Below are positions 6,781 through 11,989 of a stretch of 11,989 bases of DNA, one piece after another. The stretch is from NCBI GenBank assembly GCA_026397195.1, contig JAPLVI010000034.1:1-11989 (forward strand), in the 5' to 3' direction. The notes beneath the pieces were generated by a model. It was not told the origin of the DNA and ran no database searches. It saw only the letters and a program-made list of their open reading frames with translations. A program made the translations under genes and the position numbers. The DNA is from Candidatus Berkelbacteria bacterium (lineage in GTDB: Bacteria > Patescibacteriota > UBA1384 > JAHJRZ01). Within the stretch, counting starts at the first letter, position 1. Each line of letters starts with the position of its first letter.

Positions 6781-7583
6781 AAAATTTTAAAATTAATGAC
6801 GGCATAGCCAACACCAAAAGGGCCTTCGTAAGATAAAATCTCGGGTTTAAAATTAGTTTTACTTAAAGCACCAATAAGGATAAGTATCGAACGATAACCA
6901 CATTCGCCTGCGTCTTCGATAAAGTCATCATCCATTTCTAATATTCCCTGGATGTCTTTAGCTTTGAGATGATTGATAATTAACTTATCAAATTCTTTGC
7001 CCGATTCATTGTAGCCAGCCGGTGCTGTTTGAGTGAGACGGTGAGAAAGATCACCAGAGGCGATAAGAGCTATTTTTTTCTTCGATTTTGCTGCCACTTC
7101 CTGAATTATTTCTCCAAAAGCGAATAATAGCCCTTTATCCTGATAAGAGTAGGCAATAGGTAATATTTTTATATCTTTTTTCAGTTCTTTAGCCAAGAAA
7201 TAGAGAGGCACAACAGTCCCGTGGTCAAGCTCGAAAAACGAATTGTCATTATCATAAAGCAGAGTTTGAATGCCATTTTCTTCTGCCTTCTGGGTCAGAG
7301 CCTCGGCCAACTCAGGATCGTTTTGAAATTTAAACTTCAAACCACCAATGCCGAATTGCGAAAGAGTGCCTCTTAAATTCAGCATACCGCAGATATTGAT
7401 TCGATCAGGATAAACAAGACCATGCGGGGAAATGATGATAATTGTATCGGGAGAAGTTTTTTTCAATTCAATTGAGAGTTTCTCCATGGCGGTAATTGTT
7501 TTTGATGTCTTTTTAGAATCCTCACCACCAATTTCAGGGATAATGATAGGGGGATGAGGGGTTAGGGCGGCAAAATTTAACAT
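6777..7583 (-). CDS. LigB-like class III extradiol dioxygenase-fold protein of the AmmeMemoRadiSam set
   Basis: The 268-residue product matches the LigB/MEMO fold. It has TPHPPIIIPEIG (8-19, His10), TIIIISPHG (47-55, His54), LDHGTVVPLYFL (119-130, His121), IASGDLSH (174-181, His181), EDAGECGYRS (223-232) and SYEGPFGVGYAV (251-262). The histidines are candidate metal or active-site residues by comparison with class III ring-cleaving dioxygenases. It is the type usually fused to AMMECR1 rather than the canonical Memo protein, whose opening motifs are absent. The substrate is unknown; aromatic ring cleavage should not be assumed. The stop overlaps the AMMECR1 start by four bases. The start at 7583 is followed at once by family sequence (MLNFAALTPHPPI). 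AGGA seven bases upstream, inside a tandem heptamer repeat, could serve as ribosome site. Confidence 0.9.
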   Translation of the reverse strand: MLNFAALTPHPPIIIPEIGGEDSKKTSKTITAMEKLSIELKKTSPDTIIIISPHGLVYPDRINICGMLNLRGTLSQFGIGGLKFKFQNDPELAEALTQKAEENGIQTLLYDNDNSFFELDHGTVVPLYFLAKELKKDIKILPIAYSYQDKGLLFAFGEIIQEVAAKSKKKIALIASGDLSHRLTQTAPAGYNESGKEFDKLIINHLKAKDIQGILEMDDDFIEDAGECGYRSILILIGALSKTNFKPEILSYEGPFGVGYAVINFKIL

Positions 7584-7584
7584 A

Positions 7585-7619
7585 GCTAAATCCTAAATCC
7601 TAAACTCTAAATTCTAAAC
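7585..7619. repeat. Five imperfect tandem heptamers (NCTAAAY)
   Basis: Five consecutive 7-bp units on the plus strand read GCTAAAT, CCTAAAT, CCTAAAC, TCTAAAT and TCTAAAC. The array ends one base before the LigB-like start codon. On the minus strand the units read as repeated GGATTTA, so they also supply AGGA ribosome-site-like cores. A looser AT-rich tail continues to about 7670 (AAATCC, AAATTC, AAATCTC). Confidence 0.75.
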
Positions 7620-7685
7620 AAATCCAAAATTAAAAATTCAAATCTCAAAAACATCTTACAAAACATATCCATTAAAATAAAGCCC

Positions 7686-7713
7686 TTAATTCTTAATTCA
7701 TAATTCTTGATTC
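7686..7713. repeat. Four imperfect tandem heptamers (TTAATTC)
   Basis: Four consecutive 7-bp units on the plus strand read TTAATTC, TTAATTC, ATAATTC and TTGATTC. The array lies in the same 205-base intergenic region as the NCTAAAY heptamers but has a different core sequence, with the same unit length. No gene or known element is recognised in the region. Confidence 0.65.
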
Positions 7714-7726
7714 GCTTTGTATCCAC

Positions 7727-7755
7727 TTGAATTTTGGAGAAAAAGAGAATTAAAT
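7727..7755 (+). promoter_or_regulatory. Weak candidate promoter for the 138-residue gene
   Basis: TTGAAT (7727-7732), a 17-base spacer and TTAAAT (7750-7755); each hexamer matches four of six consensus bases. The expected start near 7762 would leave about 27 bases of leader with the Shine-Dalgarno site inside it. The match is weak in AT-rich DNA and rests mainly on spacing and position. Confidence 0.3.
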
Positions 7756-7788
7756 GGAGAAAAGATAATTTAAATAGAAAGGAGTATT

Positions 7789-8205
7789 ATGGTGGGAGAA
7801 GAAGGTTTAGGTCCAGAGAGTGAACAACAAGGAGAAGCTGCTTCCGCAGAGCAAATTTATGAAGCAGAGGTTGGGAGGGTAACCGATAAAGAAAGAGATC
7901 TCGCAACTCGTCATCTAGAAGAAATTCGGGAAGAAAAACCCAATGAAAAGATTGAAGACCTGGCCGTGGAATCGGCGAGAGTAGCATCAATAGCAGGTAA
8001 TTCGGAGATTACTGTTGCGTTTTTGGAACGAACTTCATTAGATCCAAACGATAAAATGAAAATTTTGGGACAATGTTATAGTAACAAAGCTACTCATATG
8101 AAAAATTTTGCCTCAAGGGAAGAAGTAACCGGAGAACAACAGCAAGCCTTATTAGAATTAGCGAGAATAATAAAAGAACAGGGAAAAGTATTAGAGAATC
8201 GATAG
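7789..8205 (+). CDS. Small acidic helical protein of unknown function
   Basis: I do not recognise this 138-residue protein. It is hydrophilic and acidic and is predicted by eye to be mostly helical after a disordered Glu/Gln/Gly/Ala-rich N-terminus (1-25). Helical stretches fall near 20-50, 52-70, 72-82, 88-107 and 115-134. There is one cysteine (Cys96) and no membrane span, signal peptide or known motif. AAGGAG (7779-7784) four bases before the ATG, or seven before the next codon GTG at 7792, is the best Shine-Dalgarno match in the window and supports a real gene. It points against its neighbours and sits between the radical SAM gene and the LigB/AMMECR1 pair, ending 14 bases from the convergent radical SAM stop. 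A role with those genes is not implied by the sequence. Confidence 0.75.
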   Translation: MVGEEGLGPESEQQGEAASAEQIYEAEVGRVTDKERDLATRHLEEIREEKPNEKIEDLAVESARVASIAGNSEITVAFLERTSLDPNDKMKILGQCYSNKATHMKNFASREEVTGEQQQALLELARIIKEQGKVLENR

Positions 8206-8219
8206 CAAAAAAATTTATT

Positions 8220-9101
8220 TTATACATTCCCTAAATAGACATATTTTAACCCAACCTTCAAGCCGATTTTTTGAGCCTTTTTGAGAGTTGAAATTGATGT
8301 CGGTGGAGTATTAGTCATCTTGTAGCAGGGGAAGAAGCGGGATAAATGCCAAGGGATATTTTTGTCAAGCGAAGCTATAAACTCGGCAATTTGTTTGAGC
8401 TCTTTTTCTGAGTTATTAATTCCGGGAATGAGAAGCGTGGTAATTTCTAAATGAATATGACGCGCTTTTTTGATCCGTTTAAGATTTTTGAGCACTGGTT
8501 TCAGACGCGCTCCGCAATATTTAAGATAGTTAGAATTCGAAAAACCTTTAAGATCAATGTTGATTGCATCGAGATATGGCTCAAACTTTCGAAAGGCTTT
8601 TTTGGTGAAATAGCCATTTGAGACCCAGATATTTTTGAGACCCGATTTATGGGCAAGTTTCATTGTCTCAAGTGCATATTCAAAAAAAATTGTCGGTTCG
8701 GTATAGGTATAAGAAATCGAAGGACATTTTTGTTTTTTAGCCTCGGCAACCATTTGTTTTGGGGAAACTTTTGTCGAAAGTTTTTCGATAATATTTAAAT
8801 TCCTTTTATTTATTTGCGATATTTCCCAGTTTTGGCACCAATCACAACGAAGATTACAACCAAAGGTGCCAAAAGAAAGGGTGAAAGTTCCGGGCATAAA
8901 ATGATAAAGTGGTTTTTTCTCAATTGGATCAATGTGGACCGAGACCGGCCGGCCATAGACAAGGCTATAAAGCTTGCCATCTTTATTTAATCTTACCCCA
9001 CAGATACCCGTTTTATTATGTGAGATTAAACAGCGATGGTTGCAGAGACCACATTTGACCTTACCGCCCTGTAATTTATTATAAAGCTTAGCTTCAATCA
9101 T
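8220..9101 (-). CDS. AmmeMemoRadiSam-type radical SAM protein, C-terminally short
   Basis: This 293-residue protein belongs to the radical SAM group that accompanies AMMECR1/Memo-like genes and resembles pyruvate formate-lyase-activating enzymes. An N-terminal cysteine module (Cys17, Cys20, Cys24, Cys34) precedes the 4Fe-4S motif Cys82-x3-Cys86-x2-Cys89 in FGCNLRCDWCQNW. Further family segments are SYTYTEPT (130-137), WVSNGY (159-164), INIDLKGF (180-187), LLIPGIN (223-229) and PWHLSRFFP (250-258). Relatives usually continue past YVYxGNV with a CPxCG-type tail; this one stops at exactly that point (YVYLGNV, 287-293). The substrate is unknown. The start is the ATG before IEAKLY and has no clear Shine-Dalgarno site. 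It is divergent from the isoaspartate methyltransferase and separated from the other AmmeMemo genes by a plus-strand gene. Confidence 0.93.
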   Translation of the reverse strand: MIEAKLYNKLQGGKVKCGLCNHRCLISHNKTGICGVRLNKDGKLYSLVYGRPVSVHIDPIEKKPLYHFMPGTFTLSFGTFGCNLRCDWCQNWEISQINKRNLNIIEKLSTKVSPKQMVAEAKKQKCPSISYTYTEPTIFFEYALETMKLAHKSGLKNIWVSNGYFTKKAFRKFEPYLDAINIDLKGFSNSNYLKYCGARLKPVLKNLKRIKKARHIHLEITTLLIPGINNSEKELKQIAEFIASLDKNIPWHLSRFFPCYKMTNTPPTSISTLKKAQKIGLKVGLKYVYLGNV

Positions 9102-9132
9102 ATTTATTCACAATCATTTTAGCTTTGTTTAG

Positions 9133-9141
9133 TGATAAAAT
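9133..9141 (+). promoter_or_regulatory. Possible extended -10 promoter before the isoaspartate methyltransferase
   Basis: TGATAAAAT (TGn plus TAAAAT) in the divergent gap, with no good -35. A start near 9148 would give a leader of about ten bases to the chosen ATG. The surrounding 12 bases are identical to those upstream of the glycosyltransferase. Confidence 0.35.
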
Positions 9142-9157
9142 AAAGAAGATAATGCTT

Positions 9158-9802
9158 ATGACACTAAGAACGAACGAAGAATTAGTAGATTATTTAGTCG
9201 GCACAGGAGTTTTGAAAAGTCTAAATATTATTCGAGCGATCTCAAAAGTTGACCGTAAAGATTTCGTCGTCGAAGAATCAAAGAGCTTTGCCTATGATGA
9301 TTCGGCTATTTCTATTGGCTATGGGCAGACAATTTCACAGCCGACAACTGTCGCTTTTATGATAGAACAACTTGCTCCAGAAGTTGGGGATAAAGTACTT
9401 GATATTGGCTATGGTTCTGGTTGGACGACAGCTATCCTTGCTTCGATTGTTGGAGAGGAAGGAAGGATATTTGCCTTTGAAATTATTCCAATCCTGAAAC
9501 GTTTTGGAGAAAGAAATGTGAGGACTTATAAGTTTGAAAATGTTAATTTTATTGAGGGCGACGGCTCGAAAGGACTTCCAAGAGAAGCGCCATTTGATCG
9601 GATTCTTGTCTCGGCTGCCGCACCTTCGGTGCCCCTCACTTTAAAAGAACAACTAAAAATTGGTGGCAAACTGGTTATTCCGGTAGGAAGAGGAAGTCAA
9701 GCGATGTATGTGATTGAGAGAATAGGGGAAAAAACCTATAAAAAGAAGCGTATCCCCGGGTTTGTTTTTGTAGAACTAAAAGGAAAGTTCGGAAATATCT
9801 AA
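9158..9802 (+). CDS. pcm: Protein-L-isoaspartate O-methyltransferase
   Basis: This enzyme uses S-adenosylmethionine to methylate L-isoaspartyl residues in damaged proteins so that they can return to normal aspartate. The 214-residue product contains SIGYGQTISQP (52-62), the substrate-side loop of the family, and SAM-binding motif I VLDIGYGSGWTTAIL (80-94). Glu108 in FAFEIIP fits the ribose-binding acidic residue, and GDGSKGLPREAPFDRILVSAA (135-154) and LVIPVG (172-177) follow. Length is normal. The frame is open back to a TTG at 9125, and an ATG at 9152 is two codons upstream. I chose 9158 because AGAAG lies nine bases before it, against three for 9152; the difference is minor. It starts 56 bases from the divergent radical SAM gene and its stop overlaps the signal peptidase stop by four bases. 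Confidence 0.92.
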   Translation: MTLRTNEELVDYLVGTGVLKSLNIIRAISKVDRKDFVVEESKSFAYDDSAISIGYGQTISQPTTVAFMIEQLAPEVGDKVLDIGYGSGWTTAILASIVGEEGRIFAFEIIPILKRFGERNVRTYKFENVNFIEGDGSKGLPREAPFDRILVSAAAPSVPLTLKEQLKIGGKLVIPVGRGSQAMYVIERIGEKTYKKKRIPGFVFVELKGKFGNI

Positions 9803-10431
9803 AAATTATATTGCACTCTTGGCACAATGCCAAAGTCAGTCGCTGGAAGGACAACCAGCCAGGCACGACCGACAATGTTTTGTTTAGGAAGAACACCCCA
9901 CTCTCTTGAATCCGAGGAGTTGCTACGATTATCACCTAAGACGAAAAATTGGTCTTTGTCTAGCTTGATTTCCATATTGCCACTTGTTTTGATGCTATCT
10001 GGAAGATAATTTTCATTAATTGTTTTTTCTTCATTTGAGCCAGCAGAAACTATCTTTAGAGTTCCATTTTTAATGATGACTGTATCGCTAGGGACCCCAA
10101 TAATACGTTTAATGTAATTGACTTTAAGATTATTCGGATAGCGGAAAACAACCACGTCACCCCTTTTCGGATCGCTGAAGCGTTCGGTTACTTTTTCAAT
10201 CAGAAGATAATCGTTATTATGGAAATTTGGTTCCATACTAGCACCTTCAACGACAAAGGGCTGAATAAGAAAAAAACGGATGACAAAAGCGATCAACCCA
10301 ATAATTATGGCTGTCTCTAAAAATTCAACTAAAAACTTGGCTGCGCGAGTTAGGCCGCGGCGGGTAGAAGAGAATTTCTCTTCAACCTTAGGCTCAATTT
10401 GATTCTCTTTTTCCTCTTTTATCTCTTCCAT
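9799..10431 (-). CDS. lepB: Signal peptidase I
   Basis: This membrane serine protease removes signal peptides from exported proteins. The 210-residue product has a charged cytoplasmic N-terminus (1-30), one membrane span (about 40-57), and then the catalytic domain on the outer face. Ser65 in VEGASMEPNF is the nucleophile and Lys108 in NYIKRIIGVPSD is the general base. The conserved FVLGDNRSNSSDSREWG segment (163-179) and the final GRAWLVVLP (188-196) complete the family pattern. This is the bacterial Ser/Lys type rather than the archaeal/ER Ser/His type. No Shine-Dalgarno sequence precedes the ATG (ATAACTTAG upstream), and a weak promoter ends so close that the transcript could be nearly leaderless. 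The gene lies below the antiporter across a GC-rich hairpin island and converges on pcm with a four-base overlap. Confidence 0.96.
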   Translation of the reverse strand: MEEIKEEKENQIEPKVEEKFSSTRRGLTRAAKFLVEFLETAIIIGLIAFVIRFFLIQPFVVEGASMEPNFHNNDYLLIEKVTERFSDPKRGDVVVFRYPNNLKVNYIKRIIGVPSDTVIIKNGTLKIVSAGSNEEKTINENYLPDSIKTSGNMEIKLDKDQFFVLGDNRSNSSDSREWGVLPKQNIVGRAWLVVLPATDFGIVPRVQYNF

Positions 10432-10438
10432 CTAAGTT

Positions 10439-10467
10439 ATTGTAATTGAAACCAAAAAATAATGCAA
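10439..10467 (-). promoter_or_regulatory. Weak candidate promoter for signal peptidase I
   Basis: On the minus strand TTGCAT (10462-10467), a 17-base spacer and TACAAT (10439-10444, five of six). The -35 matches only three bases. A start six to eight bases downstream would fall at or beside the ATG at 10431, implying a leaderless message, which fits the missing ribosome site. Confidence 0.3.
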
Positions 10468-10508
10468 AGGGCAAAATTTGCCAAGTTATTGGCGAGCGTA
10501 GCGAGAGA

Positions 10509-10528
10509 AGCGAAAAGCTCTTTTCGCT
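10509..10528. repeat. Inverted repeat, 9-bp arms
   Basis: AGCGAAAAG (10509-10517) and CTTTTCGCT (10520-10528) are perfect complements around a two-base centre. In RNA a stem of eight pairs with loop GCUC is the realistic form. No T-run follows on either strand. Confidence 0.7.
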
Positions 10529-10560
10529 GCCGAGCGAGCGAGCCGACAAAGGGTTTAATA

Positions 10561-10582
10561 CCCCCGGCCTCCGCGCCGGGGG
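10561..10582. repeat. Inverted repeat, 8-bp all-G/C arms
   Basis: CCCCCGGC (10561-10568) and GCCGGGGG (10575-10582) flank the six-base loop CTCCGC. The stem would be very stable. It can compete with a smaller hairpin using GGGT at 10551-10554 and ACCC at 10560-10563. Confidence 0.8.
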
Positions 10583-10589
10583 AGTGGAG

Positions 10590-10609
10590 CCCGAGGCTCC
10601 GGCCTCGGG
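10590..10609. repeat. Inverted repeat with UNCG-type tetraloop on the plus strand
   Basis: CCCGAGGC (10590-10597) and GCCTCGGG (10602-10609) flank TCCG. On the plus strand this is a C(UCCG)G loop, one of the extra-stable UNCG class; on the minus strand the loop is CGGA. It lies 11 bases past the antiporter stop and could stall RNA polymerase or protect the 3' end of that transcript, but no U-tract follows, so I do not call it a terminator. Confidence 0.75.
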
Positions 10610-10620
10610 GTCTAAAACCT

Positions 10621-11989
10621 TTATTTCCCATAACGTTCGAGATCTTTTTTGAGCTCATGCAGATGCTCTTCTTTAAGCTTAACTAACTTATCTTCATCAC
10701 CAGAGAACCTTTCGATTAAAAGAGAGGTATGTTGTCCCCCTAGGAAGTGGGGAAGAATTACGTAATTTGCTCCGGCTTCATATAGTTCAAGTGCTTCCTC
10801 AATTTCTTTAGCCGTAACATAAACTGTGGCTTTGGGGTTTTTTGCTCTGATTCGTGCGATCATAGAAGTATTTTGCTGGATATCGGGGATAGTCGAAACA
10901 ACAACATCAGCTTTATCAATACAGGCTTTCTCCAAAATCTCTTTGTCTCCCATATCGCCGTAAAGATGATTAATATCTTTTTCATGTAGTTCATCAATAA
11001 TATCAGGATTAAAATCAATAACGATTAAAAGCTTACCCATTCTTTTGAAAGTGTCGACGATTTTTTCACCGGTTCGATGATAGCCAAAAATAACAGCATG
11101 ATTTTTAAGCTGTTCTGGTAATTTTTCATAGACATGGGCTCCACTTCTCTCAAAAATTCTGGCAATATGATACATCCGTTCAGTGAAAAATTGCATATAG
11201 GTAATAAGATATGAGGAAATGATTGCCGAGATAATAAGCGAGGCGGCAAGAATTGAAAAGAGGCGTTCATCAACTTGACCTAAGGATAGACCAATAACCC
11301 CAGCAATAAGTACGAATTCACTCACCTGACCCAGGGACAATGAAGTACGCAAAGCAGAAGAAGCACGGAATTTCGAGATGATTAAAGAGAAGAAAATAAA
11401 GATAGGTTTAAGGATGGCGGCGATAAGAACTATGGTTAAAATTAGAGAAAAACTCCCTTTGATGGCGGTGGGTACAATTAAAAGACCTAAAGTTACAAAG
11501 AAAAGGGTGGCGAAGAAATCCCGGAGTGACCTCACTTTGACTGACATTTCATAGGCAAAATCTGAACCAGTAAGCGAGATACCGGCGATGAAAGCGCCAA
11601 TGGCAATACTTATTCCAAAGGCATTTGACAGAATACCAAAACCCAAAACGACAGAAATGGTTGTAAGGAATAAAAGTTCTTGGGATCGGGCAGCAAATTT
11701 AAAGATATATGGATAAATGAATTTCCTTAAAACAAAAGCAATGAGAAGGAGAAGGATGATTTTACCAAAGACAAGGCCCGTGTGCGAAAAGGAAAATTCA
11801 TTAAGAGATGAAACAAAACCTAAAGCAATAATGGCAAAAATATCTTGGACCAGAAGAATGGCGATGGCCGCTTTGCCATGGATAGTTAAGAGCTCACCTT
11901 TATCCGTCAAGAGTTTAACCACCAACATAGTTGAGGAAAAGGTGATAGCCATGGAGATATAGAAGGAATAAAGTTGACTAAGATGGAAT
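10621..11989 (-). CDS. CPA2/Kef-type cation:proton antiporter with RCK domain (N-terminus outside window)
   Basis: This membrane antiporter exchanges Na+ or K+ for protons. The 455 visible residues start within the transporter domain; the reading frame is open to the window edge (FHLSQLYSFYIS precedes the first Met), so the Met at 11952 is internal. Family sequence includes FSSTMLVVKLL, the conserved LLVQDIFA with its membrane aspartate (residue 49), and LSLGQVSEFVLIAGVIGLSL (217-236). About eight membrane spans can be seen. A cytosolic TrkA-N/RCK domain follows from about 296: AVIFGYHRTGEKIV as the nucleotide-binding loop, VIDFNPD, GDMGD, and a C-terminal Glu/Lys-rich tail. RCK domains usually gate transport in response to bound nucleotide or ions; which ligand applies here is not readable. 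A TrkA-C domain is not seen. The stop is followed by the GC-rich hairpin island and then lepB. Confidence 0.93.
   Translation of the reverse strand, partial: FHLSQLYSFYISMAITFSSTMLVVKLLTDKGELLTIHGKAAIAILLVQDIFAIIALGFVSSLNEFSFSHTGLVFGKIILLLLIAFVLRKFIYPYIFKFAARSQELLFLTTISVVLGFGILSNAFGISIAIGAFIAGISLTGSDFAYEMSVKVRSLRDFFATLFFVTLGLLIVPTAIKGSFSLILTIVLIAAILKPIFIFFSLIISKFRASSALRTSLSLGQVSEFVLIAGVIGLSLGQVDERLFSILAASLIISAIISSYLITYMQFFTERMYHIARIFERSGAHVYEKLPEQLKNHAVIFGYHRTGEKIVDTFKRMGKLLIVIDFNPDIIDELHEKDINHLYGDMGDKEILEKACIDKADVVVSTIPDIQQNTSMIARIRAKNPKATVYVTAKEIEEALELYEAGANYVILPHFLGGQHTSLLIERFSGDEDKLVKLKEEHLHELKKDLERYGK

Larger units (their letters stand above)
10491..10610. repeat. GC-rich palindromic intergenic island
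   Basis: About 120 bases between lepB and the antiporter are far more GC-rich than the rest of the window. They begin with GCGAGCGTAGCGAG-type sequence, continue with a CGAG triplet repeat (10531-10542), and contain three perfect inverted repeats of 8-9 bp listed separately. The island could be a REP-like or other dispersed intergenic element; only a genome-wide search would show whether copies exist. Open frames cross it but encode low-complexity Ser/Glu/Arg and Pro/Gly strings and no protein that I recognise. Confidence 0.7.

Noticed and set aside
6777..7583. Canonical Memo protein (AmmeMemoRadiSam protein B)
   Set aside because: The sequence follows the LigB-like half of LigB-AMMECR1 fusions (TPHPPI, SPHG, SGDLSH, YEGPFGVGYAV) and lacks the opening motifs of the Memo proteins that I know.
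7585..7713. CRISPR array or phage attachment site
   Set aside because: The units are 7 bp, adjacent and without spacers, and there is no cas gene, integrase or tRNA nearby.
9125..9157. Longer isoaspartate methyltransferase starting at TTG 9125
   Set aside because: The extra residues are not family-like and the TTG has no ribosome site; ATG 9158 or 9152 fits better.
10561..10620. Intrinsic terminator of the antiporter gene
   Set aside because: The stems are strong, but no T-run follows either of them on the minus strand; called as hairpins only.
10437..10686. Overlapping open frames of 68-74 codons on both strands through the GC-rich island
   Set aside because: They exist because GC-rich repeats lack stop codons; all three frames give low-complexity Ser/Glu/Arg or Pro/Gly strings, overlap the antiporter end, and lack ribosome sites.
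1..11989. A self-contained novel defence or mobile system
   Set aside because: No nuclease, toxin-antitoxin pair, reverse transcriptase, transposase or integrase was recognised; most of the genes are housekeeping, and the unknowns do not form an obvious cassette.

Overview
The window reads as a compact bacterial chromosome segment that is AT-rich by eye (roughly 35-40% GC). Ten of the twelve genes found run on the minus strand. Three lines suggest an uncultured bacterium with a reduced genome, possibly of the Candidate Phyla Radiation (Patescibacteria) or similar: tight gene packing with overlaps, several genes without a clear Shine-Dalgarno site, and small divergent versions of housekeeping proteins. 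That placement is an inference; no rRNA is present to test it. TGA works as a stop codon here (ends at 1009 and 6777), so the TGA=Gly code of Gracilibacteria/SR1 does not apply. PriA, Fmt, peptide deformylase and a Ser/Lys signal peptidase point to Bacteria rather than Archaea.

Layout, in the direction of minus-strand transcription. From 7583 down to 4442 lie a LigB-like dioxygenase-fold protein, an AMMECR1 protein overlapping it by four bases, and a PriA-family protein five bases further on. A near-consensus promoter at 4378-4406 then starts a second run: a 609-residue unknown with a transglutaminase-like Cys/His/Asp arrangement, a GT4 glycosyltransferase, a small membrane protein, peptide deformylase, and the N-terminal part of methionyl-tRNA formyltransferase, which leaves the window. 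The last three junctions of this run overlap by 47, 4 and 20 bases. The whole looks like the common priA-def-fmt neighbourhood with three genes inserted.

From 7584 to 9802 the orientation alternates. An intergenic stretch with two kinds of imperfect 7-bp tandem repeat precedes a small plus-strand gene of unknown function. That gene converges on a minus-strand radical SAM protein of the AmmeMemoRadiSam type, which lacks the C-terminal cysteine tail expected in its family. A plus-strand protein-L-isoaspartate methyltransferase follows and ends in a four-base overlap with the minus-strand signal peptidase I gene. A GC-rich, hairpin-filled island (10491-10610) separates the signal peptidase gene from a CPA2/Kef-type cation:proton antiporter with an RCK domain, whose N-terminus lies outside the window.

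The strongest leads are a PriA homologue that has lost essentially all helicase motifs and half of its zinc site, a dispersed AmmeMemoRadiSam set (split LigB/AMMECR1 plus truncated radical SAM protein), the large transglutaminase-like unknown, and the two intergenic repeat regions. I did not find a recognisable defence system, CRISPR array, transposase, rRNA or tRNA.
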